NCBI GenBank assembly: GCA_017517865.1
Contig: JAFWYB010000056.1
Span: 1 to 64,000, forward strand
Source: Clostridia bacterium
GTDB lineage: Bacteria; Bacillota; Clostridia; Oscillospirales; Acutalibacteraceae
Direction of reading: 5' to 3'
Length of the DNA stretch: 64,000 nt
Shown: piece after piece, positions 49,309 through 56,914 of the stretch
Layout of the letters: each line of letters begins with the position of its first letter
Numbering within the stretch: position 1 is the stretch's first letter
Notes under the pieces: generated by a model
Seen by the model: only the letters and a program-made list of their open reading frames with translations
The model's database searches: none
What the model was told of the DNA's origin: nothing
Position numbers and translations under genes: made by a program

Positions 49309-52020
49309 ATGAAAAAAACAATCAGAAAAATTTTATTTGCTTCATTGTTTGTTCTGACCCTTTCTTGTCTTTTATCTTTCAGCTTTACGGCAAGCGCAGA
49401 GGTTTACGTCGGTGACTGTGGCGCAGAGGGAGATAACGTCACCTGGGAGCTCGATACCGAAACAGGTGTGCTTACTTTTAGTGGTGAGGGTAAAATGGCA
49501 GAGGATGATGTACCGGATGATATAGGAGAATGGTACAGTTATAGTGATAATATAAAAAAGTTCGTTTTTGAGGACAATATTGAGACAAAATCAAAACCTT
49601 TTTATAGCACGAGTGCCCTCACTGAAGTTGTTATAGGAAATAATGTTGTTTTTTCAGGTGTAGATTCAGCAGATAATTTGAAAAAAATAACGATTGGCGA
49701 TAATGCTGTAATAGGGGACAATGCTTTTGATTGGTGCTATGATATTGAAGAGATTACTATAGGAGAAAACGTAACCGTAGGAAGTTGGGCTTTTGAATGC
49801 GGAATGCCTTCAGATACTCATGCCAGGGTAACTATCAAGTCAATTAAAAATGCCGGAGAGTATGCTTTTTGTGGTTGCGATATATCAGGAACAGTTGTTA
49901 TTCTGGATGATGCGGTTATAGGAAATAAAGCGCTTTCTCCTAATACATACGATGAGAGACGCTCTAAAACACTTAAAAAGGTGATAATCGGTGATAATGT
50001 ATCTCTAGGTGAAAGGGCGTTGGCCGATAACTACGCTTTAGCTACGGTTGAGGTAAACGGAAAATTCAAGTATATTGGCGAAGGTGTGTTTTACGGTACA
50101 AAAATTGACAGAGCTTCTGAAAATTATGTTGCAATTGACGGAGCACTTTTCGATGTTAATTCAGATCTAGCTTATATTGATGATTCTTATTATATTGTAG
50201 CCGAAAATATTTTTAGTTGGAAAGATGCTTATTTCGGCTTCAGTAAAACCAAGTGGAACAAAATAAACTGCGGAGATGAAAATAACGGCTACCTCAGAAA
50301 GTTCAACCATAAGCATTCCTTCGAGGCGGAATATGATTATAGGGAAGGAACACTCAAGGGTGTCTGCATTTGCGGAGTTGAAAATGAAGCGTCTTATATC
50401 GAGATTCAGAATCTTAAGGCTACAGTAACTGATACATCTGTAACTCTTAAATGGGATTATATGTTTGATGCCAGCGGTTACAGTGTTTACAGATATGATA
50501 CTGCAAAGAAAAAGTGGGTGAATCTTGAAAAAGAGTGCTATGATAATAGCTATAAAATTAAAAAGCTTGAGTCTGATACAGAATACAAATTCGCAGTAAG
50601 AATGTTTGTAGAGGACGAAGAAAACAAAATATACGGCACTAAATATACTGAAATTACAGTTAAAACCAAGCTTGGAAAGCCCGAGCTTACTGCTTGTGGC
50701 GGGTATAAAAGCATAAGACTTGATTGGAAGGCAGTTGACGGTGCCGACGGCTATCTTGTATATAAAAAGGTTAACGGCAAATGGGATGCCGTTAAGAGCA
50801 CAACAAAGCTTTATTATACCGAGAAAGATCTTTCTTCAGGTAAGGAATATGCATACGCAGTAAAAGCATATGAGCTTAACGGCGGTAAGAGAGTGTATGC
50901 TCCTTCTTATTCTTCTGTTTCGGTTACTGCAAAGCTTTATAATCCAAAGGTTACATATGAGCGCGATATAAAATCAATAACTCTTAAGTGGGATAAAGTA
51001 ACAACCGCTACAGGTTACAGAATATATCAGCTTGTAAACGGTAAATGGAAGGCAATCAAAACAACAACAGCAACATCTTATACGGTAAACAAGCTTAAGG
51101 CTGACACAAAATACAGCTTTGCAGTAAGGTCTTACGTAAAGGTTAACGGAAGCACCAAGTGGGCATCTTCTTATACGAGGGTAACGGTAACGACTCTTGA
51201 TTATACACCTATCAAGGCGACTGGTCTAAAAGGACAATATCTTTCAAAAACCTCTGTAAAGATTTCCTGGAATAAGTCAGAGGATGCAGTCGGATATTAT
51301 TTGTACAGATACAATTCATCAACCAAAAAATATACGGTTGTAGCAAAGACAAAGAATCTTTCCGCAACTCTTAAGGATATTGATTTATCAAAGACTAACT
51401 ATTTTACGGTAAGAACATATAAAAAGGTTGACGGCAAGACTTATTGGAGCGGATATTCAGCAAAATATAAGCTGTTAAGTATTCCTACCTCTGCAGAGGC
51501 AGTCAGAATTTATAACGAAAGTGAAATGCAGGGTGAGGTTTGGCTCAATTACACTATGGGATATGATACAAAAATATGTAATCCGAATAAGAGTATTCGT
51601 ATCGGTGATAACAGGTATTATCTTTTGAATCATAAAAAGATTAACACGGTATCAGCGTATAAAAATCATCTTTATAAATATTTTGACAAGAAAATTATAG
51701 ATGATGTTGTTGAAAGATGTTTTGTTGTCAGAAACGGAAAGGTATATGTCGGAGCTGCTGCCGCCGGACATTCCGGAAGTCTGAATCTTAGCGGCACGAA
51801 GTTTATCGGTTATACTGATTTTTCTGAAAAGGGCATAACATATAAGGTAAAAATAAAACTAGAAGACGATAGCCCGGATGGCAGATATTCATATTATGAA
51901 GAAGAAACAGTTCACCTTATACAGCAGAACGGCAGATGGGTAAGAACATATGATGAATTTGGTTTGTTCCTTTCCAATGCTTACTGGCCGGGCTCAGGCT
52001 ATAATCCTTATAATGTTTAA
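49309..52020 (+). CDS. BspA-like LRR / fibronectin type III surface protein
   Basis: The protein has 903 residues and is preceded by AAAAGGAGG. A signal peptide of about 30 residues ends near TASAEV. Residues about 35-300 hold BspA/LRR_5-type repeats (LKKITIGDNAVIGDNAF, IEEITIGENVTVG). One HSFEAEYDYREGTLKGVCICG segment recalls the Cys modules of the left-edge protein. Four FnIII-like domains follow (about 365-730) with GYSVYRYDTAKKKW and TKYSFAVRSYV-type strands. The last 170 residues are unassigned. It probably mediates surface adhesion. Its DNA is more AT-rich and less codon-biased than its neighbours. Confidence 0.85.
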   Translation: MKKTIRKILFASLFVLTLSCLLSFSFTASAEVYVGDCGAEGDNVTWELDTETGVLTFSGEGKMAEDDVPDDIGEWYSYSDNIKKFVFEDNIETKSKPFYSTSALTEVVIGNNVVFSGVDSADNLKKITIGDNAVIGDNAFDWCYDIEEITIGENVTVGSWAFECGMPSDTHARVTIKSIKNAGEYAFCGCDISGTVVILDDAVIGNKALSPNTYDERRSKTLKKVIIGDNVSLGERALADNYALATVEVNGKFKYIGEGVFYGTKIDRASENYVAIDGALFDVNSDLAYIDDSYYIVAENIFSWKDAYFGFSKTKWNKINCGDENNGYLRKFNHKHSFEAEYDYREGTLKGVCICGVENEASYIEIQNLKATVTDTSVTLKWDYMFDASGYSVYRYDTAKKKWVNLEKECYDNSYKIKKLESDTEYKFAVRMFVEDEENKIYGTKYTEITVKTKLGKPELTACGGYKSIRLDWKAVDGADGYLVYKKVNGKWDAVKSTTKLYYTEKDLSSGKEYAYAVKAYELNGGKRVYAPSYSSVSVTAKLYNPKVTYERDIKSITLKWDKVTTATGYRIYQLVNGKWKAIKTTTATSYTVNKLKADTKYSFAVRSYVKVNGSTKWASSYTRVTVTTLDYTPIKATGLKGQYLSKTSVKISWNKSEDAVGYYLYRYNSSTKKYTVVAKTKNLSATLKDIDLSKTNYFTVRTYKKVDGKTYWSGYSAKYKLLSIPTSAEAVRIYNESEMQGEVWLNYTMGYDTKICNPNKSIRIGDNRYYLLNHKKINTVSAYKNHLYKYFDKKIIDDVVERCFVVRNGKVYVGAAAAGHSGSLNLSGTKFIGYTDFSEKGITYKVKIKLEDDSPDGRYSYYEEETVHLIQQNGRWVRTYDEFGLFLSNAYWPGSGYNPYNV

Positions 52021-52059
52021 GTTGAACCTGATAAATTTAAAAAGCTGATAAATAATTCA

Positions 52060-52099
52060 AAAAAACTCTGTAAAGGTATTGACTTTTACAGAGTTTTTT
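52060..52099 (+). terminator. Intrinsic terminator of the surface-protein gene
   Basis: AAAACTCTGTAAA pairs with TTTACAGAGTTTT and a T6 run follows. The -35 of the next promoter lies in its loop and 3' arm. Confidence 0.85.
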
Positions 52100-52107
52100 A
52101 GTATAAT
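52079..52107 (+). promoter_or_regulatory. ylxM-ffh promoter, nested in a terminator
   Basis: TTGACT (52079-52084), a 17-bp spacer, then TATAAT (52102-52107). The -35 starts in the terminator loop, and the spacer is the terminator 3' arm plus its T-tract. Confidence 0.8.
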
Positions 52108-52159
52108 ATCCAGGCTGTAAAGGAAAATCTCTTTACACGGGCAGGAGGGAAGTGTAAAA

Positions 52160-52522
52160 ATGGCTAAAAATCTTGAGGTTACAATGCTTTTTGATATCTA
52201 TGGCGGAATGCTTACTCAGAAGCAGCAGGATTTTATTAGCTATTATTACGATGACGACCTTTCTCTTGCCGAAATCGCTGAAAACGAAGGCATTACCCGT
52301 CAGGGTGTACGTGATGCCATAAAGCGTGCCGAGGCTCAGCTTTTCGCTTTTGAAGAGCAGTTGGGTCTGCAGGCAAGACTTGAAAAGCTTCGTGAGGGTA
52401 TGACGGAAATCCGTGAGCTCTGCGACGTTATCAACGAGGTTAACCGCCGCACGGTGCTTTCAAGAGAGATAAACGATTCAACCGCACGTATCGACGTGCT
52501 TACAAGAATGCTCAGCGAATAA
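52160..52522 (+). CDS. ylxM: YlxM-type SRP-associated HTH protein
   Basis: The protein has 120 residues of the UPF0122 family. LFDIYGGMLTQKQQDFISYYYDDDLSLAEIAENEGITRQGVRDAIKRAE is a sigma-region-4-like helix-turn-helix (the run spans residues 11-59), followed by a coiled C-terminus. In Firmicutes it is next to ffh, and the streptococcal YlxM modulates SRP. The window has the same pairing. Confidence 0.92.
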   Translation: MAKNLEVTMLFDIYGGMLTQKQQDFISYYYDDDLSLAEIAENEGITRQGVRDAIKRAEAQLFAFEEQLGLQARLEKLREGMTEIRELCDVINEVNRRTVLSREINDSTARIDVLTRMLSE

Positions 52523-52547
52523 AATAAACTGAAAAGGATTGATTCAA

Positions 52548-53927
52548 GTGGCATTTGAAGGTCTTTCAGATAGACTTGAAGCCGCCTTTAAAAAGCTCAG
52601 AAGCAAGGGCGCACTCACCGAGTCCGATGTTAAAGAGGCTATGCGTGAGGTGCGAATGGCACTTCTTGAGGCTGACGTAAACTATAAGGTTGCAAAGGAC
52701 TTTACCGCAACTGTTACCGAAAGAGCTATCGGCTCAAAGGTTATGGAAAGTCTTACTCCCTCACAGATGGTTATCAAAATCGTAAATGAGGAACTTACAA
52801 GCCTTATGGGCGGCACAAAGTCAAGACTTAACACTGCAAACCATCCGCCCACGATAGTTATGATGTGCGGTCTTCAGGGTTCAGGTAAAACAACCCACAG
52901 TGCAAAGCTTGCGCTTATGCTTAAAAATCAGGGCCACAGACCTCTGCTTGTAGGTTGTGACGTTTACAGACCTGCTGCTATCAAACAGCTTCAGGTTGTA
53001 GGTGAAAAGGCGGGCGTACCCGTTTTCGAGCTCGGACAGATAAACCCGGTTGAGATTGCAAAGCAGGCAGTAGCCTTTGCTAAGGACCACGGTAACGACT
53101 ATGTGTTCCTTGACACCGCGGGCCGTCTTCACGTTGACGAGGAGCTTATGACTGAGCTTAAGAATATCAAAAGCGAGGTGCATCCCCATGAAATTATGCT
53201 CGTTGTTGACTCAATGACGGGTCAGGATGCAGTTAATGTTGCTTCTTCCTTCAACGAGGCTCTCGGCATAGACGGTCTTCTTCTTACAAAGATGGACGGT
53301 GATACCCGAGGCGGTGCGGCTCTTTCCGCAAGAGCAGTTACGGGTAAGCCCATCAAGTTTGTCGGTACCGGCGAAAAGCTCGGCGACCTTGACGTTTTCC
53401 ACCCGGACAGAATGGCATCAAGAATTCTCGGTATGGGCGATATGCTTTCACTTATCGAAAAAGCTGAAATGGAGCTTGACGAAAAGAAAGCAAGAGAATT
53501 AGAGCAGAAGCTCAGAAAAAATAAGTTTGACCTTAACGACCTTTACGACCAGCTCAGTCAGGTCCGTAAAATGGGTTCAATCAAGGATATGCTTAAAATG
53601 CTTCCCGGTGTGGGAAGAAAAATCGACGATGTGGATATCGACGAAAGACAGTTTGACAGAATCCAGGCATTGATTCTTTCTATGACACCTCAGGAAAGAT
53701 CAAAGCCCGACATTATCAACCCCTCAAGAAAGCGCCGTATCGCAGCAGGTGCGGGTATGCAGGTTGAGGATGTCAATAAGCTTCTCAGTCAGTACAGACA
53801 GATGCAGAAGATGTTCAAGCAGTTTAACGGAAAATCCTCAAAGAAGATGATGAAGCGAATGAGAAATATGCCCGGCGGAATGAACGGTATGAACGGCATG
53901 GGCGGATTCAACGGCTTCGGAATGTAA
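52548..53927 (+). CDS. ffh: Signal recognition particle GTPase Ffh
   Basis: I choose the GTG at 52548 (reading MAFEGLSDRLEAAFKKL) with GAAAAGG upstream; a TTG 9 bp earlier is less likely. The protein has 459 residues. An N domain precedes the G domain with GLQGSGKTT, DTAGR and TKMDGD, then a methionine-rich M domain ending in Gly/Met repeats (GGMNGMNGMGG). It binds 4.5S/6S SRP RNA and signal peptides. Confidence 0.96.
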   Translation: MAFEGLSDRLEAAFKKLRSKGALTESDVKEAMREVRMALLEADVNYKVAKDFTATVTERAIGSKVMESLTPSQMVIKIVNEELTSLMGGTKSRLNTANHPPTIVMMCGLQGSGKTTHSAKLALMLKNQGHRPLLVGCDVYRPAAIKQLQVVGEKAGVPVFELGQINPVEIAKQAVAFAKDHGNDYVFLDTAGRLHVDEELMTELKNIKSEVHPHEIMLVVDSMTGQDAVNVASSFNEALGIDGLLLTKMDGDTRGGAALSARAVTGKPIKFVGTGEKLGDLDVFHPDRMASRILGMGDMLSLIEKAEMELDEKKARELEQKLRKNKFDLNDLYDQLSQVRKMGSIKDMLKMLPGVGRKIDDVDIDERQFDRIQALILSMTPQERSKPDIINPSRKRRIAAGAGMQVEDVNKLLSQYRQMQKMFKQFNGKSSKKMMKRMRNMPGGMNGMNGMGGFNGFGM

Positions 53928-53988
53928 GTAAACAGCACGAAAGTGTTAGAATAAAAATAAGAAAAAATATTTTTTGGAGGTCATTAAA

Positions 53989-54234
53989 ATGGCAGTAAAA
54001 ATCAGACTTCGCCGTATGGGCGCAAAGAAGGCACCTTTCTATCGTGTAGTTGTAGCAGATTCAAGATATCCCCGTGACGGTCGTTTCATCGAAGAAATCG
54101 GCTACTACAACCCCATGACAAACCCCGCAGACATCAAGATCGACGCTGAGAAGGCTCAGAAGTGGATTGCTAACGGCGCTCAGCCCACTGACACAGTTAA
54201 GGTACTTCTTAAAAAGAGCGACATCCTTAAGTAA
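53989..54234 (+). CDS. rpsP: 30S ribosomal protein S16
   Basis: The start at 53989 ([26 protein letters not shown]) follows TTGGAGG. The protein has 81 residues, a full S16. It is the third gene of the ylxM-ffh operon. Confidence 0.97.
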   Translation: MAVKIRLRRMGAKKAPFYRVVVADSRYPRDGRFIEEIGYYNPMTNPADIKIDAEKAQKWIANGAQPTDTVKVLLKKSDILK

Positions 54235-54251
54235 TTTCGGAGGTACGCACT

Positions 54252-54485
54252 TTGAAAGATTTACTTATATCAATTGCCAGCGGTTTGGTTGATGAACCCG
54301 ATAAGGTAACTGTTGACGTTGACGACATTAACGAAGAGGGTGTTATCGTTTATCACCTTCATGTTGCTCAGGATGATATGGGTAGAGTTATTGGTAAGCA
54401 GGGCAGAATTGCAAAGGCTATCAGAACCGTAATGCGTGCAACTGCAAACAGAAGCGACACTAAAATTTCAGTTGAAATCGACTGA
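54252..54485 (+). CDS. khpA: KH-domain RNA-binding protein KhpA
   Basis: The protein has 77 residues and starts at a TTG with GGAGG 9 bp upstream. The KH loop is GRVIGKQGRIAKAIRTVMRA. It partners KhpB/Jag in RNA binding linked to cell elongation. It usually sits between rpsP and rimM-trmD-rplS. Here a terminator follows and rimM-trmD are absent. Confidence 0.93.
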   Translation: MKDLLISIASGLVDEPDKVTVDVDDINEEGVIVYHLHVAQDDMGRVIGKQGRIAKAIRTVMRATANRSDTKISVEID

Positions 54486-54489
54486 GAAA

Positions 54490-54516
54490 AAAGCACTCCG
54501 AGAGGAGTGCTTTTTT
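54490..54516 (+). terminator. Intrinsic terminator after khpA
   Basis: AAGCACTCC-GAGA-GGAGTGCTTTTTT. A heptamer array starts immediately after the T-tract. Confidence 0.92.
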
Positions 54517-54517
54517 A

Positions 54518-54558
54518 ATGCAAAATGCAAAGTGCAGAATGCAGAATGCAGAATTGCG
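54518..54558. repeat. TGCARAA-type heptamer array A3
   Basis: ATGCAAA, ATGCAAA, GTGCAGA, ATGCAGA, ATGCAGA, then ATTGCG. It is followed by CGACGGTGATGAA...GGCTTTACCCGCCCCGTGGGG, which parallels the sequence after array A1. Confidence 0.88.
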
Positions 54559-54750
54559 TCCGACGGTGATGAAGGGGTAAGGCTTTACCCGCCCCGTGGG
54601 GTTTTCTTTTTTTGTACGCGGGACAAAGAACAGCTGAAAGTAAGGCGCATCCCGCCACATTGAGCTTTATTTTCTTATGTCGCTGAAATTTACCTTGCCT
54701 GCCCTGAAAGGAAATTCCCCTGTTAGGTGATTCCCTCTGTTAGAGGGAGT

Positions 54751-54836
54751 GTCACGAAGTGACGAGGGTGTGCCCGTTTGCGGAGCAAAAAATGTCACGA
54801 AGTGACAAAAGGGTGCCGGTTTCCGGAGGAAAAGGT
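54751..54836. repeat. Two tandem 43-bp degenerate repeats
   Basis: Each unit begins with the dyad GTCACGAAGTGAC and continues with a GGGTG-x-CCGGTTT/CCCGTTT and CGGAG-x-AAAA pattern. Units start at 54751 and 54794. The surrounding 54559-54946 region has no credible gene and several small palindromes (CCCTCTGTTAGAGGG, TTTTGCGAAGCAAAA), consistent with intergenic repeat debris. Confidence 0.7.
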
Positions 54837-54946
54837 GGATTTTGCGAAGCAAAAGACGGAAGGGTCATACGGAGTTGACCGTTTTATGACACTCACAATA
54901 TACGCAAAAATACAAGGCAGAGGACACAAGCTCTCTGCCTTAAAAT

Positions 54947-55696
54947 TTAATCCCTTATAATACAAGAATACAAATAAGGTACAACCAATGAAATGACAAT
55001 CGGAACAGAAAGGAACAGATATCCCTTCAGGAACATACCGCTTATCAAAAAGACACCGCACGATATCCATAGGTTACTTGTGAAGAAATTAAGTTTTTTT
55101 GTATTTTCATCGTCGGAGTAATCAAAGCCATTTGCCGTAATGGGGAATCTGCGTTTTGATTTTCTGATAATAAAGCCCGACACCACCAAAAAAATACCTG
55201 CTGTAAGCATTGTTAAAATATACGGTCTAAAAACAATGTTAAGGGTAAAAAGAAATACGGCAATAGCGAAAATACAACTCAGAGCAGGAAAGCAGAAGGG
55301 AAATTTACTTAACAGGAAGGCCTTCTTTTTTTCACTAAGATTGTCTGCACTGAATCGGGGCGCAGTTATTTCGTTAGCGTACTCTCTGATTCTTTTAGAA
55401 GCAGTAGTCTTTTTTCCGTTATTATAAAACACCGGCTTAGCGGGCTTATATAAAAGTACAACCAATAAAATCAGACCGGCGGAAAATAAAAGCGAGGGAC
55501 ACGCAATAAAAAAGGCAATGTCACTGTAAGTGAGACCAATTATTTTGTGCGAAGCCGGCAAAGGGAGAAAATCTCTAAGAAATGAAATTATCATTAAAGG
55601 AAGCAGTGAGATTATAACGCACACAAAAACGGTATTTTTTAATTCGGCAGGAAAATGGTCTGCCAGGTTTTGCTTTGCTTTTTCGAAGGGCTTCAT
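54947..55696 (-). CDS. Hypothetical multi-pass membrane protein
   Basis: The start at 55696 (MKPFEKAKQNLADHF) follows GAGGTG; a GTG 18 bp upstream is less likely. The protein has 249 residues with about six hydrophobic segments in three pairs. The central loop (FYNNGKKTTASKRIREYANE) is basic, and DYSDDENTKKLNFFTSNLW precedes the last pair, faintly like DUF1648/SdpI-associated membrane proteins. Its position next to an SdpR/SdpI pair supports a link, but I do not recognise the family. Confidence 0.65.
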   Translation of the reverse strand: MKPFEKAKQNLADHFPAELKNTVFVCVIISLLPLMIISFLRDFLPLPASHKIIGLTYSDIAFFIACPSLLFSAGLILLVVLLYKPAKPVFYNNGKKTTASKRIREYANEITAPRFSADNLSEKKKAFLLSKFPFCFPALSCIFAIAVFLFTLNIVFRPYILTMLTAGIFLVVSGFIIRKSKRRFPITANGFDYSDDENTKKLNFFTSNLWISCGVFLISGMFLKGYLFLSVPIVISLVVPYLYSCIIRD

Positions 55697-55742
55697 ATTT
55701 TTCACCTCGCCCACATTATATACCTTACATATAAATTAGTCA

Positions 55743-55777
55743 AGGAAAGGCAGAGGACCCATCCTCTGCCTTTCCTT
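55743..55777 (-). terminator. Terminator after the sdpI-like gene
   Basis: AAGGAAAGGCAGAGGA pairs fully with TCCTCTGCCTTTCCTT. It lies 15 bp downstream of the sdpI-like stop on the minus strand. Confidence 0.75.
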
Positions 55778-55802
55778 ACTACTTGCTACTTACTACTTAC
55801 TA
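55775..55802. repeat. CTTACTA-type heptamer array B1
   Basis: CTTACTA, CTTGCTA, CTTACTA, CTTACTA. On the minus strand it encodes the last codons (Ser-Lys) and the stop of the sdpI-like gene. Confidence 0.85.
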
Positions 55803-56440
55803 CTCGTCCCGTCCTTGCGACTTGCTATAGCATAGGAATAAACCATAGGTGCAAATGCAAGTATAAGTGTAAGTGCCATAAACACAAATATATTCTCAAA
55901 CACTGCCGTAAGACATATTATAACGCCGCCTATGACCCATATTTTACCTGCAAAACGGTGAGTTTTGTACCAATTCTCCTTATCGTGAAGAGTGGGCGGT
56001 ATTTTAATACCGAGGGAATAATTCTGCTTTACCTTGGGCATAAGGTTGCCGATTACGGTGAAAAGCACACCCATAAAGATTATAATCACCGTAACAACAG
56101 GTATGGTATTATTGATTGAATAAGCGAAGCAGAGCACTGTCAATACGAGCGAGAGCAGGGGGGTAATCCAGAGCACAAGCTTAAAATTTTTGTCGGTGAT
56201 ATTACTGTGCTTAGGGTCGAGTTTTGTTGCAAGGATACACAGAAGGTGTATGCCGAGCAGTACACAGGGCAGACCGAATACAGCAAATGCCTTACTGCTG
56301 TATTGGTCGGCTAATCCGTTTGCACCGAAGTGGGTTGCTATTTTCTCGGGAAGCTTATCCCACATAATAAGACCAATCACAATGGGGGAGAGTGTGATAA
56401 GTGCGGTTGCGATTATAGTTTTAAGATTTTTCTTAATCAT
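55793..56440 (-). CDS. SdpI-like immunity-family membrane protein
   Basis: The protein has 215 residues and six membrane segments. The N-terminal DUF1648 signature is PIVIGLIMWDKLPEKIATHFGANG, and the C-terminal SdpI signature is NLMPKVKQNYSLGIKIPPTL followed by WYKTHRFAGKIWVIGG. SdpI protects Bacillus from the SdpC toxin and signals to SdpR. No sdpC-like toxin gene is visible here, so this is probably an orphan immunity or sensing protein. It overlaps the upstream ArsR-family gene by 8 bp. The C-terminal tail runs into heptamer array B1. Confidence 0.88.
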   Translation of the reverse strand: MIKKNLKTIIATALITLSPIVIGLIMWDKLPEKIATHFGANGLADQYSSKAFAVFGLPCVLLGIHLLCILATKLDPKHSNITDKNFKLVLWITPLLSLVLTVLCFAYSINNTIPVVTVIIIFMGVLFTVIGNLMPKVKQNYSLGIKIPPTLHDKENWYKTHRFAGKIWVIGGVIICLTAVFENIFVFMALTLILAFAPMVYSYAIASRKDGTSSK

Positions 56441-56708
56441 TGTTATTTTCTCCTTTCAGGTCGGTTATCCATAGCATAATTTCTTCAAGCACAGAGGCGT
56501 TGAGCTCGTAAAAGATGAATTTTCCCTCACGTTCGTCACGGATGAGCTCTGCCTCCTTTAGTATTGACAAATGCCTTGACACAGCCGCACCGCTTACAGG
56601 GAAGCGTTCAACTATTTCACCTGCGGACATTTTTCCTTTTTTGAGCATATTAAGTATCTCGCGCCTTGTGGGATCGCTGAGGGCTTTAAGCGTATTCTGT
56701 ATTCCCAT
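56433..56708 (-). CDS. ArsR-family (SdpR-like) repressor
   Basis: The protein has 91 residues. LKALSDPTRREILNMLKKGKMSAGEIVERF, then SGAAVSRHLSILKEAELI, is the ArsR winged helix, and the wing is REGKFIFYELN. The lack of metal-binding cysteines and the overlap with an sdpI-like gene match SdpR, the autorepressor of sdpRI. A palindromic operator lies 29 bp upstream. Confidence 0.9.
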   Translation of the reverse strand: MGIQNTLKALSDPTRREILNMLKKGKMSAGEIVERFPVSGAAVSRHLSILKEAELIRDEREGKFIFYELNASVLEEIMLWITDLKGENNND

Positions 56709-56736
56709 TTTATCATTCCTTTCGGTTGATATTTAA

Positions 56737-56758
56737 CATTTAACTTAATTGTTAAATG
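56737..56758. promoter_or_regulatory. Probable SdpR-type operator
   Basis: Perfect arms CATTTAAC-N6-GTTAAATG, with an additional ATTTAAC repeat beginning 6 bp before it (56731). It lies in the promoter region of the arsR/sdpR-like gene, as expected for autorepression. Confidence 0.75.
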
Positions 56759-56800
56759 AATTATAGCACTTCTTTTCTGTTTTGTCAAGGGGATGAAGAT

Positions 56801-56834
56801 AAAAAACTCCCTTTGGTAAAAAAGGGAGTTTTCT
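56801..56834. terminator. Hairpin AAAAAACTCCC / GGGAGTTTTC
   Basis: An intrinsic-terminator-like stem with A- and T-rich flanks, upstream of the sdpRI promoter region and 27 bp before heptamer array B2. It has no obvious plus-strand gene to terminate. Confidence 0.6.
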
Positions 56835-56860
56835 TATTAACCTGTACCGCGGGTACAACC

Positions 56861-56888
56861 CTTACTACTTGCTACTTACTACTTGCTA
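56861..56888. repeat. CTTACTA-type heptamer array B2
   Basis: CTTACTA, CTTGCTA, CTTACTA, CTTGCTA, then CTAAAAA running into the next hairpin. It lies between two terminator-like hairpins. Confidence 0.85.
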
Positions 56889-56890
56889 CT

Positions 56891-56914
56891 AAAAATGCCC
56901 TTGGGGCATTTTTA
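56891..56914 (-). terminator. Terminator of the aminotransferase gene
   Basis: AAAAATGCCC-TT-GGGGCATTTTTA is directly adjacent to the stop codon of the minus-strand gene. Confidence 0.85.
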
